Part shown: in pieces, positions 1 to 8,728 of the stretch
Layout of the letters: each line of letters starts with the position of its first letter
How positions within the stretch are numbered: position 1 is the first letter of the stretch
Source: Steroidobacter denitrificans
GTDB lineage: Bacteria > Pseudomonadota > Gammaproteobacteria > Steroidobacterales > Steroidobacteraceae
Length of the DNA: 64,000 nt
Direction: 5' to 3'
NCBI RefSeq assembly: GCF_001579945.1
Contig: NZ_CP011971.1
Coordinates: 1,204,001-1,268,000, forward strand
Notes under the pieces: model-generated
The model's database searches: none
The model's input: the letters and a program-made list of their open reading frames with translations, nothing else
Told to the model about the DNA's origin: nothing
Translations under genes and position numbers: made by a program

Positions 1-479
1 GGCTGGCCAACACCATGCAGGTGCCGAAGATCGCCAAGATCACGGTCAATATGGGTGTGGGCGAGGCGGTCGCGGACAAGAAGATCATGGACAATGCCGT
101 GGCGGATCTGACCAGGATCACCGGGCAAAAGCCGCTGGTGACGCGCGCGCGCAAGTCGATCGCGACCTTCAAGGTGCGTGACGGCTTGCCGATCGGCGCG
201 AAGGTCACCCTGCGCGGCAGGCGCATGTATGAGTTTCTGGATCGGCTGGTGAGCATTGCCATGCCGCGCATCCGGGATTTCCGCGGCGTGAGCGCGCGGT
301 CTTTCGACGGGCAGGGCAACTATAACTTCGGCGTGAAGGAACAGATCATTTTCCCCGAGATCGCTTACGACCAGATCGACGCCATCCGGGGCATGGACAT
401 CACCATCACGACGACAGCGCGCAACGACGATGAGGGGCGTGCGCTGCTGGAAGCATTCAATTTTCCGTTCCGCAAGTAA
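1..479 (+). CDS. rplE: 50S ribosomal protein L5 (5' truncated by window edge)
   Basis: Large-subunit protein that binds 5S rRNA and contacts the P-site tRNA. The frame is open from the first bases (residues LANT precede the first Met), and the first Met aligns with the internal Met of E. coli L5 (MQVPK versus MQVPR), so about 20 N-terminal residues lie outside the window. The rest is full length, with the family motifs NMGVGEA, SGQKP-like GQKPLVT, KVTLRG, RDFRG and ITTTA, ending FNFPFRK. It is followed by rpsN after 32 nt, as in the spc operon. Confidence 0.97.
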   Translation, partial: LANTMQVPKIAKITVNMGVGEAVADKKIMDNAVADLTRITGQKPLVTRARKSIATFKVRDGLPIGAKVTLRGRRMYEFLDRLVSIAMPRIRDFRGVSARSFDGQGNYNFGVKEQIIFPEIAYDQIDAIRGMDITITTTARNDDEGRALLEAFNFPFRK

Positions 480-511
480 TTGCGGAACCCGTAAGGCGAC
501 AGGGCGAGGTT

Positions 512-817
512 ATGGCCAAGACATCGATGGTCAATCGCGAAGAAAAGCGCGCAAAACTGGTAAAGCGCTATGCGGCTAAGCGTGCGCGGCTCAAGGAAAT
601 CATCCGTAAGCCGACCTCGACGCCGGCAGAGCGAGAGGCTGCGGTGGCGCAGCTGCAGGCTCTGCCGCGTGATTCGAGCAAGAGCCGTTTGCGCAATCGT
701 TGCGCGATCACCGGCCGGCCGCGCGGCGTATACCGCAAGTTCGGTCTAGGTCGAACCAAGCTGCGCGAAGCGACCATGCGCGGTGAAATCCCGGGCCTCG
801 GCAAGGCCAGCTGGTAG
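512..817 (+). CDS. rpsN: 30S ribosomal protein S14
   Basis: Small-subunit head protein of 101 residues, the long zinc-free form: no CxxC pairs are present, and the C-terminal core reads [19 protein letters not shown]. The length equals that of E. coli S14. It lies between rplE and rpsH, the usual spc order. The stop is embedded in a short tandem duplication (808-850) that fills the spacer to rpsH. Confidence 0.97.
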   Translation: MAKTSMVNREEKRAKLVKRYAAKRARLKEIIRKPTSTPAEREAAVAQLQALPRDSSKSRLRNRCAITGRPRGVYRKFGLGRTKLREATMRGEIPGLGKASW

Positions 818-850
818 CAGCTGGTACCACTGGAGCACCACTGGAGCACC
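808..850 (+). repeat. Short tandem duplications in the rpsN-rpsH spacer
   Basis: CAGCTGGTA occurs at 808-816 and 818-826 (period 10), immediately followed by a perfect 11-nt tandem duplication ACTGGAGCACC at 829-839 and 840-850. The first copy of the first repeat includes the rpsN stop, and the last copy ends 2 nt before the rpsH ATG. The GGAG in each copy could act as a Shine-Dalgarno sequence, so the duplication gives rpsH two candidate ribosome sites. Confidence 0.8.
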
Positions 851-852
851 CT

Positions 853-1248
853 ATGAGCATGACGGATCCGATCGCCGATTTTCTGACCCGCATTCGCAAC
901 GCGCAGTCCTCGGGCAAAAGCCAGGTCAACGCACCGGCTTCCAAGGTGAAGCTGGCAATTGCGAAAGTATTGAAGGACGAAGGCTATATTGAAGACTTCT
1001 CATCGGTGGAAAGCGACGGCAAACCCGCGCTGGCCGTACAGTTGAAGTATTACCAGGGACGTCCGGTCATCGATCGGCTGGAGCGTATCAGCCGGCCCGG
1101 GCTGCGCGTCTACAAGGGTAAGGATGAGCTGCCTTCGGTATTGGGCGGTCTGGGTGTCGCCATCGTCTCCACCTCCAAGGGAGTGATGACGGACCGGGAA
1201 GCGCGCGCTTCGGGCCACGGCGGCGAAGTGCTCTGCATCGTTTCCTGA
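853..1248 (+). CDS. rpsH: 30S ribosomal protein S8
   Basis: 16S rRNA-binding protein needed for central-domain assembly; in enterics it is also the translational repressor of the spc operon. The 131 residues start [18 protein letters not shown] and end with the conserved [18 protein letters not shown] is the signature loop. ATG 853 is supported by the family N-terminus. Normal length, no anomalies. Confidence 0.97.
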   Translation: MSMTDPIADFLTRIRNAQSSGKSQVNAPASKVKLAIAKVLKDEGYIEDFSSVESDGKPALAVQLKYYQGRPVIDRLERISRPGLRVYKGKDELPSVLGGLGVAIVSTSKGVMTDREARASGHGGEVLCIVS

Positions 1249-1281
1249 TGCGGTCGGCGGCAACAGACGGAAAGTACAGAT

Positions 1282-1818
1282 ATGTCTCGAGTATCCAAAC
1301 AGCCGGTATCCCTGCCCAAGGGCGTCACCGCGATCATCACCGCCGACAACGTCACCGTCCAGGGCGGCAAGGGCACCATGAGCCTTGGGATCGACGCGCG
1401 GCGGGTGAAGGTCGTCCAGGATGAAGGCGAGCTGAGGGTGGAGAAGCTCGATGGTAGCCGGGAGGCCAATATGGTCGCCGGTACGGTCCGCTCCCACCTG
1501 GCCAATATCGTGCACGGCGTCAGCACCGGTTACGAGCGCAAGCTCGAACTGGTGGGTGTGGGCTATCGCGCCCAGGCTCAGGGCAAGAACCTGAATCTGA
1601 CCCTGGGATTCTCTCATCCGGTCGTCTATGAGGCGCCGGAGGGGATCACGGTCGAAACCCCCAGCCAGACGGAAATTCTGGTAAAGGGCTCGGATATCCA
1701 GCGAGTGGGCCAAGCAGCCGCCGATATCCGCCGTTTCCGTCCGCCGGAGCCGTACAAGGGCAAGGGGGTACGTTACTCAGGCGAGAAGATCGAGCTCAAG
1801 GAAGCGAAAAAGAAGTAG
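1282..1818 (+). CDS. rplF: 50S ribosomal protein L6
   Basis: Large-subunit protein near the factor-binding site. It has 178 residues with two alpha/beta L6 repeats. [15 protein letters not shown] starts the protein, and the C-terminal signature is [19 protein letters not shown]. Gene order rpsH-rplF-rplR is standard. Confidence 0.97.
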   Translation: MSRVSKQPVSLPKGVTAIITADNVTVQGGKGTMSLGIDARRVKVVQDEGELRVEKLDGSREANMVAGTVRSHLANIVHGVSTGYERKLELVGVGYRAQAQGKNLNLTLGFSHPVVYEAPEGITVETPSQTEILVKGSDIQRVGQAAADIRRFRPPEPYKGKGVRYSGEKIELKEAKKK

Positions 1819-2004
1819 CCGGCAGATCCGCCGCGCAGAATCGAGAGTCTCTGCATGCGTGTTGCCGCGCTGCCGGGACGGAAGTTGCGATGCCGGGCCC
1901 GGATGAGGCCGGCGACGCTGAGACAGACGCAGAGAATAGAGTGACCGCGGTGCGGCGCACCTGTATCGACAGGCGCACGTTGCCGCACTTCCAGAGTAGC
2001 AGTG

Positions 2005-2355
2005 ATGAACAAGAATGCCCAACGTCTGCGCCGCGCCACGCGCGCGCGCGCAAAGATTCGCGAGCTGAAGGCTCTGCGGCTGTCGGTGCATCGTACGCCG
2101 CAGCATATCTACGCCCAGATCTTCGATACGGATTCGAAGGTGCTGGCGGCCGCCTCGACCTTGCAGAAGGACGTGCGCGAGGGGCTGAAGGGCACGGGTA
2201 ATGCAGCCGCGGCCGCAGCGGTGGGCAAGGCGATTGCCGAACGGGCGAAGGCCGCGGGCATCACGCAGGTTGCGTTCGACCGCTCGGGATTCAAGTTCCA
2301 CGGCCGCATCAAGGCCCTGGCCGATGCGGCACGTGAAAACGGATTGGAGTTCTGA
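2005..2355 (+). CDS. rplR: 50S ribosomal protein L18
   Basis: 5S rRNA-binding protein, 116 residues from ATG 2005 ([19 protein letters not shown]), matching the family start. A GTG directly upstream at 2002 is in frame but not needed. Conserved blocks are [33 protein letters not shown] and ALADAARE. The 186-nt spacer after rplF is longer than typical for this operon; I see no gene in it. Confidence 0.96.
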   Translation: MNKNAQRLRRATRARAKIRELKALRLSVHRTPQHIYAQIFDTDSKVLAAASTLQKDVREGLKGTGNAAAAAAVGKAIAERAKAAGITQVAFDRSGFKFHGRIKALADAARENGLEF

Positions 2356-2428
2356 AGTAATTCCGCATCGCCCGCCGTCACGATCGATCGGCGGGATGAA
2401 GCAAGATGAATGTTGCTGAGGAAGCACA

Positions 2429-2935
2429 ATGGCCAGAGTTGAAAGATCCGCCGGGAGCGACGAGTACATCGAGAAGCTCGTCGCCGTCAATCGCGTAGCC
2501 AAGGTCGTGAAGGGCGGACGTCAGTTCGGTTTTACGGCCCTGACCGTGGTGGGCGACGGACGCGGCAAGGTGGGGATCGGTTACGGCAAGGCTCGTGAAG
2601 TGCCCGTGGCGATCCAGAAGGCGATGCAGGCAGCCAGGAAAAATCTGGCCACCGTGTCCTTGAAGAAGGATACCTTGCATTATGCGGTACAGGGCCGGCA
2701 TGGCACCTCCCGCGTCTACATGCAGCCGGCGGCCGACGGCACCGGTTTGATCGCCGGCGGCGGCATGCGCGCGGTGTTCGAATGCGCCGGTGTACGCAAC
2801 GTTCTGGCGAAGAGCTATGGCTCGCGAAATCCCATCAACGTGGTGCGTGCGACCATGAACGCGCTGACCGGCGTACAGTCGCCGGAGGATATCGCGGCGA
2901 AGCGCGGCAAGCGTATCGAAGAGATTGTGAGCTGA
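2429..2935 (+). CDS. rpsE: 30S ribosomal protein S5
   Basis: Decoding-fidelity protein of 168 residues. The N-terminal double-stranded-RNA-binding-like domain contains [16 protein letters not shown], and the C-terminal domain contains [21 protein letters not shown]. The upstream GAGGAAGC gives a plausible ribosome site. It is separated from rpmD by 4 nt, so the two are translationally close-coupled. Confidence 0.97.
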   Translation: MARVERSAGSDEYIEKLVAVNRVAKVVKGGRQFGFTALTVVGDGRGKVGIGYGKAREVPVAIQKAMQAARKNLATVSLKKDTLHYAVQGRHGTSRVYMQPAADGTGLIAGGGMRAVFECAGVRNVLAKSYGSRNPINVVRATMNALTGVQSPEDIAAKRGKRIEEIVS

Positions 2936-2939
2936 GATC

Positions 2940-3137
2940 ATGACCAGCGTGAATCCCAAGTCGATCAAGGTGACGCTTGTGAAAAGCGTCAATGGCCAGA
3001 TCCAGCGGCATCGCGCCACCGTGCGCGGGCTGGGGCTGCGGCGTATTCGGGATACGGTCACCGTGGCGGATACGCCGGAAATTCGCGGCATGATCCGTTC
3101 GTCGATCCACTTGCTGAAGGTTGAGGAACAGAAGTGA
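2940..3137 (+). CDS. rpmD: 50S ribosomal protein L30
   Basis: 65-residue large-subunit protein with the family core [23 protein letters not shown] and [12 protein letters not shown] at 2940 follows the rpsE stop by 4 nt. Length and position between rpsE and rplO are typical. Confidence 0.96.
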   Translation: MTSVNPKSIKVTLVKSVNGQIQRHRATVRGLGLRRIRDTVTVADTPEIRGMIRSSIHLLKVEEQK

Positions 3138-3162
3138 CGTTTCACTTCCAGGACGATCCAAG

Positions 3163-3597
3163 ATGCGACTGAACAATATTTCCCCGGCGCCCGGCAGCAA
3201 GAAGCCCCGGTTGCGTGTGGGCCGCGGTGCTTCCGCCGGCCAGGGTAAGACCTGCGGCCGCGGCGTCAAGGGCCAGCGCGCCCGCAAGGGCGGCTATCAC
3301 AAGGTCGGTTTCGAGGGCGGCCAGATGCCGCTGCAGCGCCGGCTGCCCAAGAGTGGTTTTCGTTCCAAGATCTCCCCGACCGTGGCGGAAGTCCGTCTAT
3401 CCGAGTTGGCGAAGCTCGGTGATATCGTGGATCTGGCCGCACTCAAGGCGGCGAACATCGTACCGGCCCTGGCCGAACGTGCCCGCATCGTTGCCTCCGG
3501 TGCGATTGCCACGGCGGTGACCGTCAAGGGTGTGCATGTGACCAAGGGCGCACGTGCCGCGATCGAAGCGGCCGGCGGCAAGGTCGAGGCCGTCTGA
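3163..3597 (+). CDS. rplO: 50S ribosomal protein L15
   Basis: 144-residue protein starting [14 protein letters not shown] at ATG 3163; the frame is open upstream, but the family N-terminus fixes this start. The glycine/basic loop is [22 protein letters not shown] and [14 protein letters not shown] follows; the C-terminal half carries [15 protein letters not shown]. It contacts 23S rRNA late in 50S assembly. It is followed by secY, as in most bacteria. Confidence 0.96.
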   Translation: MRLNNISPAPGSKKPRLRVGRGASAGQGKTCGRGVKGQRARKGGYHKVGFEGGQMPLQRRLPKSGFRSKISPTVAEVRLSELAKLGDIVDLAALKAANIVPALAERARIVASGAIATAVTVKGVHVTKGARAAIEAAGGKVEAV

Positions 3598-3676
3598 GGC
3601 GCGGTTCAGGGGCCTGATTTGCACCAGAAACCCGATTCGAAGCGCTCCAGACAAGCATCACCAGGACTGTAAACCC

Positions 3677-5026
3677 GTGGCTACCAAATCCGCCACCGCA
3701 TCGCTGTCCGCATTCGGCGAAATGACCCGTTTCGCAGAACTGCGGCAGCGGTTGTTTTTCCTGCTGGGCGCACTGATCGTATATCGCGTCGGTACGTTCA
3801 TACCGGCACCCGGAATCGATCCGGTGGCGCTGGCCCGCTTTTTCCAGGAGCAGCAGGGCACGATTTTGGACATGTTCAACATGTTCTCGGGCGGTGCGCT
3901 GGAGCGGTTGTCGATTTTTGCATTGGGTGTAATGCCCTATATCTCGGCTTCGATCATTATCCAGATGATGGCCGTGGTGATGCCTTCGCTGGTCGCCATC
4001 AAGAAGGAGGGCGAGGCGGGACGGCGCAAGCTGACCCAGTACACGCGCTACGGTACGGTTCTGCTGGCGGCGATACAGGGGGCTTCCGCGGCGGTCGCGT
4101 TCCAGAATCAGGGAGTGGTCATCGCTCCCGGGCCACAGTTCGTTTTTGTCGCCACGGTGACCTTGGTGGCAGGCTCGGTATTCCTGATGTGGTTGGGTGA
4201 GCAGATGACCGAACGCGGCCTGGGCAACGGCATCTCGATGCTCATCCTGGCCGGTATCGTGGCGGGACTGCCCGCGGCGATCGGCGGTTCGCTGGAATTG
4301 GTGCGCACCGGGGAAATGAATGCGGCAATGGCCTTGATTCTGTTCGGCATGGTGATCGGGGTTACGGCCTTCGTTGTATTCGTGGAGCGCGGCCAGCGGC
4401 GTATCCAGGTGAACTACGCCAAGCGCCAGCAAGGCCGCAAGATGTTTGCGGGACAGAGCACCCACCTGCCGTTCAAGCTGAACATGTCGGGCGTGATCCC
4501 GCCGATCTTCGCCTCCAGCATCTTGCTGTTTCCGGGGACGATCGCCAGCTGGTCGGGGGCCTCCGGTGGCGCGATGAGCTGGCTGCAGAACGTCGCAGCT
4601 GCGATGACGCCGGGGCAGCCGGCCCACATGATACTGTATGGTGGATTGATCATTTTTTTCTGTTTCTTTTATACGGCGCTGGTCTTCAATTCGCGCGAGA
4701 CGGCGGACAATCTCAAGAAATCCGGTGCTTTCATTCCGGGTATCCGGCCCGGGCAGCAGACCGGCGAGTACATCGACAAGGTGCTGACGCGGCTGACAGT
4801 CTGGGGAGCGATCTACGTCGCTGCCGTGTGTCTTTTACCGGAGTTCCTGATGACCCGGTTCAGCGTGCCATTCTACTTCGGGGGTACGTCGCTGATGATC
4901 ATGGTGGTGGTGATCATGGATTTTCAGGCTCAAGTCGCGGCCCATCTGATGTCGCACCAGTATGAGGGCCTGATGAAGAAGGCGAACCTGCGCGGCTACG
5001 GTCGTTCGGGACCTGGTGCATCGTAG
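3677..5026 (+). CDS. secY: Preprotein translocase subunit SecY
   Basis: Central pore of the SecYEG inner-membrane channel. From GTG 3677 ([10 protein letters not shown], with an AGGA 10 nt upstream) it is 449 residues, close to E. coli SecY (443), and has about ten hydrophobic segments. Family motifs include FIPAPGID in the first periplasmic region, [12 protein letters not shown] (plug), [22 protein letters not shown] and [15 protein letters not shown]. An in-frame ATG at 3722 is an alternative start, but it would remove the conserved cytoplasmic N-tail. It ends 156 nt before rpmJ. Confidence 0.96.
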   Translation: MATKSATASLSAFGEMTRFAELRQRLFFLLGALIVYRVGTFIPAPGIDPVALARFFQEQQGTILDMFNMFSGGALERLSIFALGVMPYISASIIIQMMAVVMPSLVAIKKEGEAGRRKLTQYTRYGTVLLAAIQGASAAVAFQNQGVVIAPGPQFVFVATVTLVAGSVFLMWLGEQMTERGLGNGISMLILAGIVAGLPAAIGGSLELVRTGEMNAAMALILFGMVIGVTAFVVFVERGQRRIQVNYAKRQQGRKMFAGQSTHLPFKLNMSGVIPPIFASSILLFPGTIASWSGASGGAMSWLQNVAAAMTPGQPAHMILYGGLIIFFCFFYTALVFNSRETADNLKKSGAFIPGIRPGQQTGEYIDKVLTRLTVWGAIYVAAVCLLPEFLMTRFSVPFYFGGTSLMIMVVVIMDFQAQVAAHLMSHQYEGLMKKANLRGYGRSGPGAS

Positions 5027-5182
5027 ATAAGGATGGCCTGAGCGGATCAGGCCGAGGGGCAGAACGCCCCGATCGAGATTCGAGATCGTTGCCGGCCGGC
5101 TGGCCAGGGTACCGATCGGTATGAACAGGGCGCTTTTGCGGCGATTGACGCAAGGGACGCGGGATACGAGTGGAGAACGGTT

Positions 5183-5296
5183 ATGAAGGTTCGTGCTTCC
5201 GTCAAGAAGATCTGCAAGAACTGCAAGATCGTGCGTCGCCGCCGGGTGGTGTACGTGATCTGCTCCGACGCTCGCCACAAGCAACGTCAGGGCTGA
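5183..5296 (+). CDS. rpmJ: 50S ribosomal protein L36
   Basis: 37-residue protein [20 protein letters not shown]... ending KQRQG. It is the zinc-binding C+ form: Cys11, Cys14, Cys27 and His32 form the expected CxxC-C-H site. A GGAGAACGGTT ribosome site precedes ATG 5183. It lies between secY and rpsM, its usual place. The zinc form suggests that a zinc-free paralogue, if any, would be elsewhere and Zur-controlled; none is visible here. Confidence 0.95.
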   Translation: MKVRASVKKICKNCKIVRRRRVVYVICSDARHKQRQG

Positions 5297-5309
5297 TTAC
5301 GTTAAGGCA

Positions 5310-5338
5310 TTGAGCTACTAAGTCTTTCAGGTTATAGT
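5310..5338 (+). promoter_or_regulatory. Candidate sigma70 promoter for the alpha operon
   Basis: TTGAGC (5310-5315), a 17-nt spacer and TATAGT (5333-5338) lie between rpmJ and rpsM. A small CCGCG/CGCGG inverted repeat follows before the rpsM ribosome site (GGGGGAGAG). The match is good by eye, but no start-site data exist; read-through from spc is also likely. Confidence 0.55.
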
Positions 5339-5371
5339 TCCGCGTTTTTCAGCGCGGGGGAGAGCAAGTCC

Positions 5372-5749
5372 ATGGCCCGCATCGCCGGCGTCAACATACC
5401 GATGAACAAGCATGTGTGGGTGGGACTCACTCACATCTACGGGGTCGGCAATACCCAGGCCAAGGCTGCCTGCAAGGCGGCAGGTGTCAGTTTCGATACC
5501 CTGGTGAAGGATCTGACCGACGCGGAAGTAACCGCCCTGCGCTCTCAGATCGGAAAGCTTACGGTGGAGGGTGACCTGCGCCGGGAAGTGTCCATGAACG
5601 TCAAGCGGCTGATGGATCTGGGCTGCTACCGCGGTATCCGCCACCGCCGCGGGCTGCCGTTGCGCGGCCAGCGTACCCGGACCAATGCCCGCACCCGCAA
5701 GGGACCGCGCAAGGCCGCGGTAAAAATGAAGAGTCCGGCCGGCAAGTAA
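5372..5749 (+). CDS. rpsM: 30S ribosomal protein S13
   Basis: Head protein at the subunit interface. It has 125 residues: [10 protein letters not shown] start, [10 protein letters not shown] helix-two-turn-helix, then [19 protein letters not shown] and the basic tail [12 protein letters not shown]. The tail is a few residues longer than in E. coli (118 aa). First gene of the alpha operon. Confidence 0.97.
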   Translation: MARIAGVNIPMNKHVWVGLTHIYGVGNTQAKAACKAAGVSFDTLVKDLTDAEVTALRSQIGKLTVEGDLRREVSMNVKRLMDLGCYRGIRHRRGLPLRGQRTRTNARTRKGPRKAAVKMKSPAGK

Positions 5750-5835
5750 GAGTCGGTCCGCCGATAGCGAACCGGTGATACCGGCTCCGAAAACGCCGGT
5801 GTACACCGGTACAGACGAGAATTTGATGAGGCATT

Positions 5836-6237
5836 ATGGCTGAGCAGAAGCAACAGGGCGGGAAGGGCGGCCGCAAGAAGGTCAAGAAGAATGTGACCGA
5901 TGCGATTGCTCATATCCACGCGTCGTTCAACAACACCATCATCACGATCACCGATCGCCAGGGTAACGCCCTGTCCTGGGCCACCTCGGGCGGCTGCGGA
6001 TTCCGCGGCTCGCGCAAGAGCACGCCGTTCGCCGCGCAGGTCGCAGCCGAGAAGGCAGGTGTGGCCGCCCAGGAGCATGGCGTGAAAATGGTCGAGGTGC
6101 GCGTCAAGGGTCCGGGACCGGGGCGCGAATCAGCGGTACGCGCCTTGAACGGCTGCGGCCTGAAGATCACCAATATTTCCGACGTCACGCCGATCCCGCA
6201 TAACGGCTGCCGTCCGCCCAAGAAGCGTCGCGTATAA
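5836..6237 (+). CDS. rpsK: 30S ribosomal protein S11
   Basis: Platform protein near the E site and anti-Shine-Dalgarno, 133 residues. Core motifs are [29 protein letters not shown] and the C-terminal [18 protein letters not shown]. The GAGGCATT ribosome site is upstream. Confidence 0.97.
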   Translation: MAEQKQQGGKGGRKKVKKNVTDAIAHIHASFNNTIITITDRQGNALSWATSGGCGFRGSRKSTPFAAQVAAEKAGVAAQEHGVKMVEVRVKGPGPGRESAVRALNGCGLKITNISDVTPIPHNGCRPPKKRRV

Positions 6238-6258
6238 GGCACGCCCGAGGATTTCTGC

Positions 6259-6882
6259 ATGGCTCGATATCTAGGTCCAAAGTGCAAGCTGTCGCGCCGG
6301 GTCGGCACAGACTTGTTTCTCAAGAGCGGTGTGAAGTCGCTGGACTCCAAGTGCAAACTCGAAGTGCCGCCGGGCGGTATCAAGGGCGAACGCCGCAGCC
6401 GCGTCTCGGAGTATGGGCTGCAGTTGCGTGAGAAACAGAAGCTGCGGCGCATGTACGGTGTGCTGGAGCGCCAGTTCCATAATTATTATGTGCGCGCGAC
6501 GGCACGCTCGGGTTCGACCGGTTCGAATCTGCTGCAGATGCTGGAAGGCCGGCTGGATAACGTGGTGTACCGGATGGGTTTTGCCGCAACGCGCAACGAG
6601 GCTCGCCAACTGGTCACCCATAAGGCGATTCACGTGAACGGCGAACTCGTGAACATCCCTTCGTACCAGTGCAAAGGCGGCGATGTAGTGTCCGTGCGCG
6701 AGAAGGCACAGAAACAGCTGCGCATCCAGACTGCGCTGCAGATCAAGGGACAGGTGGGATTCCCTGCCTGGGTCGAGGTCGATGAGAAGAAGTTCAGCGG
6801 TGTTTTCAAGCAGCTGCCTGACCGCGAAGAGATTCTGCCTGAGATCAACGAGAATCTCGTGGTCGAGTTGTATTCGAAGTAA
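6259..6882 (+). CDS. rpsD: 30S ribosomal protein S4
   Basis: 16S 5'-domain assembly nucleator and, in enterics, translational repressor of this operon. 207 residues: [14 protein letters not shown] start, [18 protein letters not shown], an S4 RNA-binding domain ([23 protein letters not shown]), and a C-terminus ending LVVELYSK. It lacks the four-cysteine zinc motif and is therefore the zinc-free type. Confidence 0.97.
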   Translation: MARYLGPKCKLSRRVGTDLFLKSGVKSLDSKCKLEVPPGGIKGERRSRVSEYGLQLREKQKLRRMYGVLERQFHNYYVRATARSGSTGSNLLQMLEGRLDNVVYRMGFAATRNEARQLVTHKAIHVNGELVNIPSYQCKGGDVVSVREKAQKQLRIQTALQIKGQVGFPAWVEVDEKKFSGVFKQLPDREEILPEINENLVVELYSK

Positions 6883-6957
6883 TCGGTTCTATTTTGCGTG
6901 AGTTCTGCCGCCCACGAGGCGTGCAGCCCGAACGGCACACAAGCAGGTGAATGGTCT

Positions 6958-7962
6958 ATGCAGGCATCCGTTGGCGAATTCCTGAAGCCGCGCGTCGTTA
7001 AAGTTACTCCTACGACATCCCGGCAAGCGAAGGTCGTAATCGAGCCTTTCGAGCGTGGTTTCGGCCACACCCTGGGCAATGCGCTGCGCCGCGTGCTGTT
7101 GTCATCGATGCCCGGTTGCGCCATTACCGAGGCGGAGATCGACGGTGTCCTGCACGAATACACCAGTATCGAGGGTGTACAGGAAGACGTGGTCGATATC
7201 CTGCTGAATTTGAAGCAGGTCGCGATCCGCTTGAATACGCGTGAGGAAACCGAGCTGCGGCTTCACAAGAAGGGTCCGGGTCCGGTAACCGCCGGCGATA
7301 TCCAGCTCGATCATGATGTGGAAGTGCTGAATGCCGACCTGGTGATTGCCAATCTGACCAAGGCCGGCGAGTTGAACATGACCTTGAAGGTCGAGCGCGG
7401 CCGCGGTTATCGCCCTGCCATCCAGCGAGCGACATTCGAAGAAGCCAGCGGTCCGATCGGGCGCCTGCAGCTGGATGCCTCGTTCAGCCCGATCCGGCGC
7501 GTAACCTACATCGTCGAGAGCGCTCGCGTCGAGCAGCGCACCAATCTGGATAAGCTGATTCTGGATATCGAAACCAACGGTACGATCGATGCTGAGGAGG
7601 CGATTCGCCGCGCCGGATCGATCCTGAAGGACCAGCTATCGGTATTCGTGGATCTGCAGGGGCAGGATGAGGGCGCCTCCAAGACCGCGGAGCAGCAATT
7701 CGACCCGATCCTGCTGCGTCCGGTCGATGAGCTCGAGCTCACGGTGCGTAGCGCCAACTGCCTCAAGGCGGAAAACATTCATTACATCGGCGATCTCGTG
7801 CAGCGCACCGAGGTGGAGTTGCTGCGCACGCCGAATCTGGGCAAGAAATCACTTACCGAGATCAAGGAAGTCCTGGAAAGCCACGGACTGTCGCTCGGCA
7901 TGCGCCTGGATAACTGGCCGCCCGTCAGTCTCAAGCGCGACGACGAGCGGGAAATCATCTGA
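6958..7962 (+). CDS. rpoA: RNA polymerase alpha subunit
   Basis: 334 residues from ATG 6958 ([12 protein letters not shown], the family start; a GTG at 6898 would add 20 unsupported residues). The N-terminal dimerisation domain (about 1-235) has [14 protein letters not shown] and [12 protein letters not shown]. After a linker, the C-terminal domain (about 250-320) has [14 protein letters not shown] with the UP-element-contacting Arg, and [14 protein letters not shown]. It nucleates RNA polymerase assembly and binds activators. It is followed by rplQ after 18 nt. Confidence 0.98.
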   Translation: MQASVGEFLKPRVVKVTPTTSRQAKVVIEPFERGFGHTLGNALRRVLLSSMPGCAITEAEIDGVLHEYTSIEGVQEDVVDILLNLKQVAIRLNTREETELRLHKKGPGPVTAGDIQLDHDVEVLNADLVIANLTKAGELNMTLKVERGRGYRPAIQRATFEEASGPIGRLQLDASFSPIRRVTYIVESARVEQRTNLDKLILDIETNGTIDAEEAIRRAGSILKDQLSVFVDLQGQDEGASKTAEQQFDPILLRPVDELELTVRSANCLKAENIHYIGDLVQRTEVELLRTPNLGKKSLTEIKEVLESHGLSLGMRLDNWPPVSLKRDDEREII

Positions 7963-7980
7963 CAAAGCGATTGAACAACC

Positions 7981-8622
7981 ATGCGTCATCAACTTTCCGG
8001 CAGACAGCTCAGCCGTAACGCACCGCATCGCGCCGCGATGTTTCGCAATATGGCTGCTTCCCTGTTACGCCACGAAACGATTCGCACCACGGTGCCAAAG
8101 GCGAAGGAATTGCGCCGGGTCGTGGAACCGCTCATTACGCTCGGCAAGCAGGACAACGACGCCAATCGGCGCCGGGCCTTTGCTCAACTCCGCGATGTGG
8201 AAGCCGTCATCAAGCTGTTCGAGGATCTGGGACCGCGCTTCATGGCCCGTCCCGGCGGGTATACCCGTATCCTGCGCATGAATCCCCGTGCCGGCGATGC
8301 CGCACCCATGGCGCTCATGCAGCTGCTGGATCAGCCGGCCCTGCCGGAAGAAGATGCCGCCGAAGCGGCTGACGCCGCCGCGCAGGGCAAGGCGCCTTCG
8401 AAGCGCACTTCTCCGAAAAAGCGGGTGGTGAGGACCGAGGAAGAAAAGGCAGCGAGGAAGGCAAGGAGCCAGGCCAAGGCGGAAGCCAAGGAAAAAAAGA
8501 AGGCCGAGTCGGCGGGCCAGAAAAGAGTGGTCGCGGCACCGAAAAAGAAGGCAGCCGCCAAGAAGGCCGCGCTCAAAAAGTCGATCGCGAAACGAAAGGC
8601 GGCGAAGGCTGGCGGTAGATAG
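7981..8622 (+). CDS. rplQ: 50S ribosomal protein L17 with long Lys/Ala-rich C-terminal extension
   Basis: The core (residues 1 to about 120) is canonical L17: [46 protein letters not shown]. The E. coli protein is 127 residues; this one is 213. The extra 85-90 residues start after [11 protein letters not shown], pass through an acidic/alanine segment, and become almost pure Lys/Ala/Arg (for example [22 protein letters not shown] and [13 protein letters not shown]), resembling histone H1-like tails. No frameshift is evident; codon use and frame continue smoothly. The tail is probably disordered and RNA-binding. Last gene of the alpha operon. Confidence 0.95.
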   Translation: MRHQLSGRQLSRNAPHRAAMFRNMAASLLRHETIRTTVPKAKELRRVVEPLITLGKQDNDANRRRAFAQLRDVEAVIKLFEDLGPRFMARPGGYTRILRMNPRAGDAAPMALMQLLDQPALPEEDAAEAADAAAQGKAPSKRTSPKKRVVRTEEEKAARKARSQAKAEAKEKKKAESAGQKRVVAAPKKKAAAKKAALKKSIAKRKAAKAGGR

Positions 8623-8688
8623 GCCGTCATCGTATTCCCGCGCCGATCCTTGTGATCGGACGGGACATGGCAAAGCCACGCTTTCACT

Positions 8689-8726
8689 CGGGCCGGTACC
8701 GCTGTGCCGGCCCGTTGTATTTTCCC
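8689..8726 (+). terminator. Rho-independent terminator after the alpha operon
   Basis: A perfect 8-bp stem CGGGCCGG (8689-8696) / CCGGCCCG (8707-8714) with a 10-nt loop is followed by TTGTATTTTCC. It sits 66 nt after the rplQ stop and ends 2 nt before the next start codon. Confidence 0.7.
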
Positions 8727-8728
8727 TG

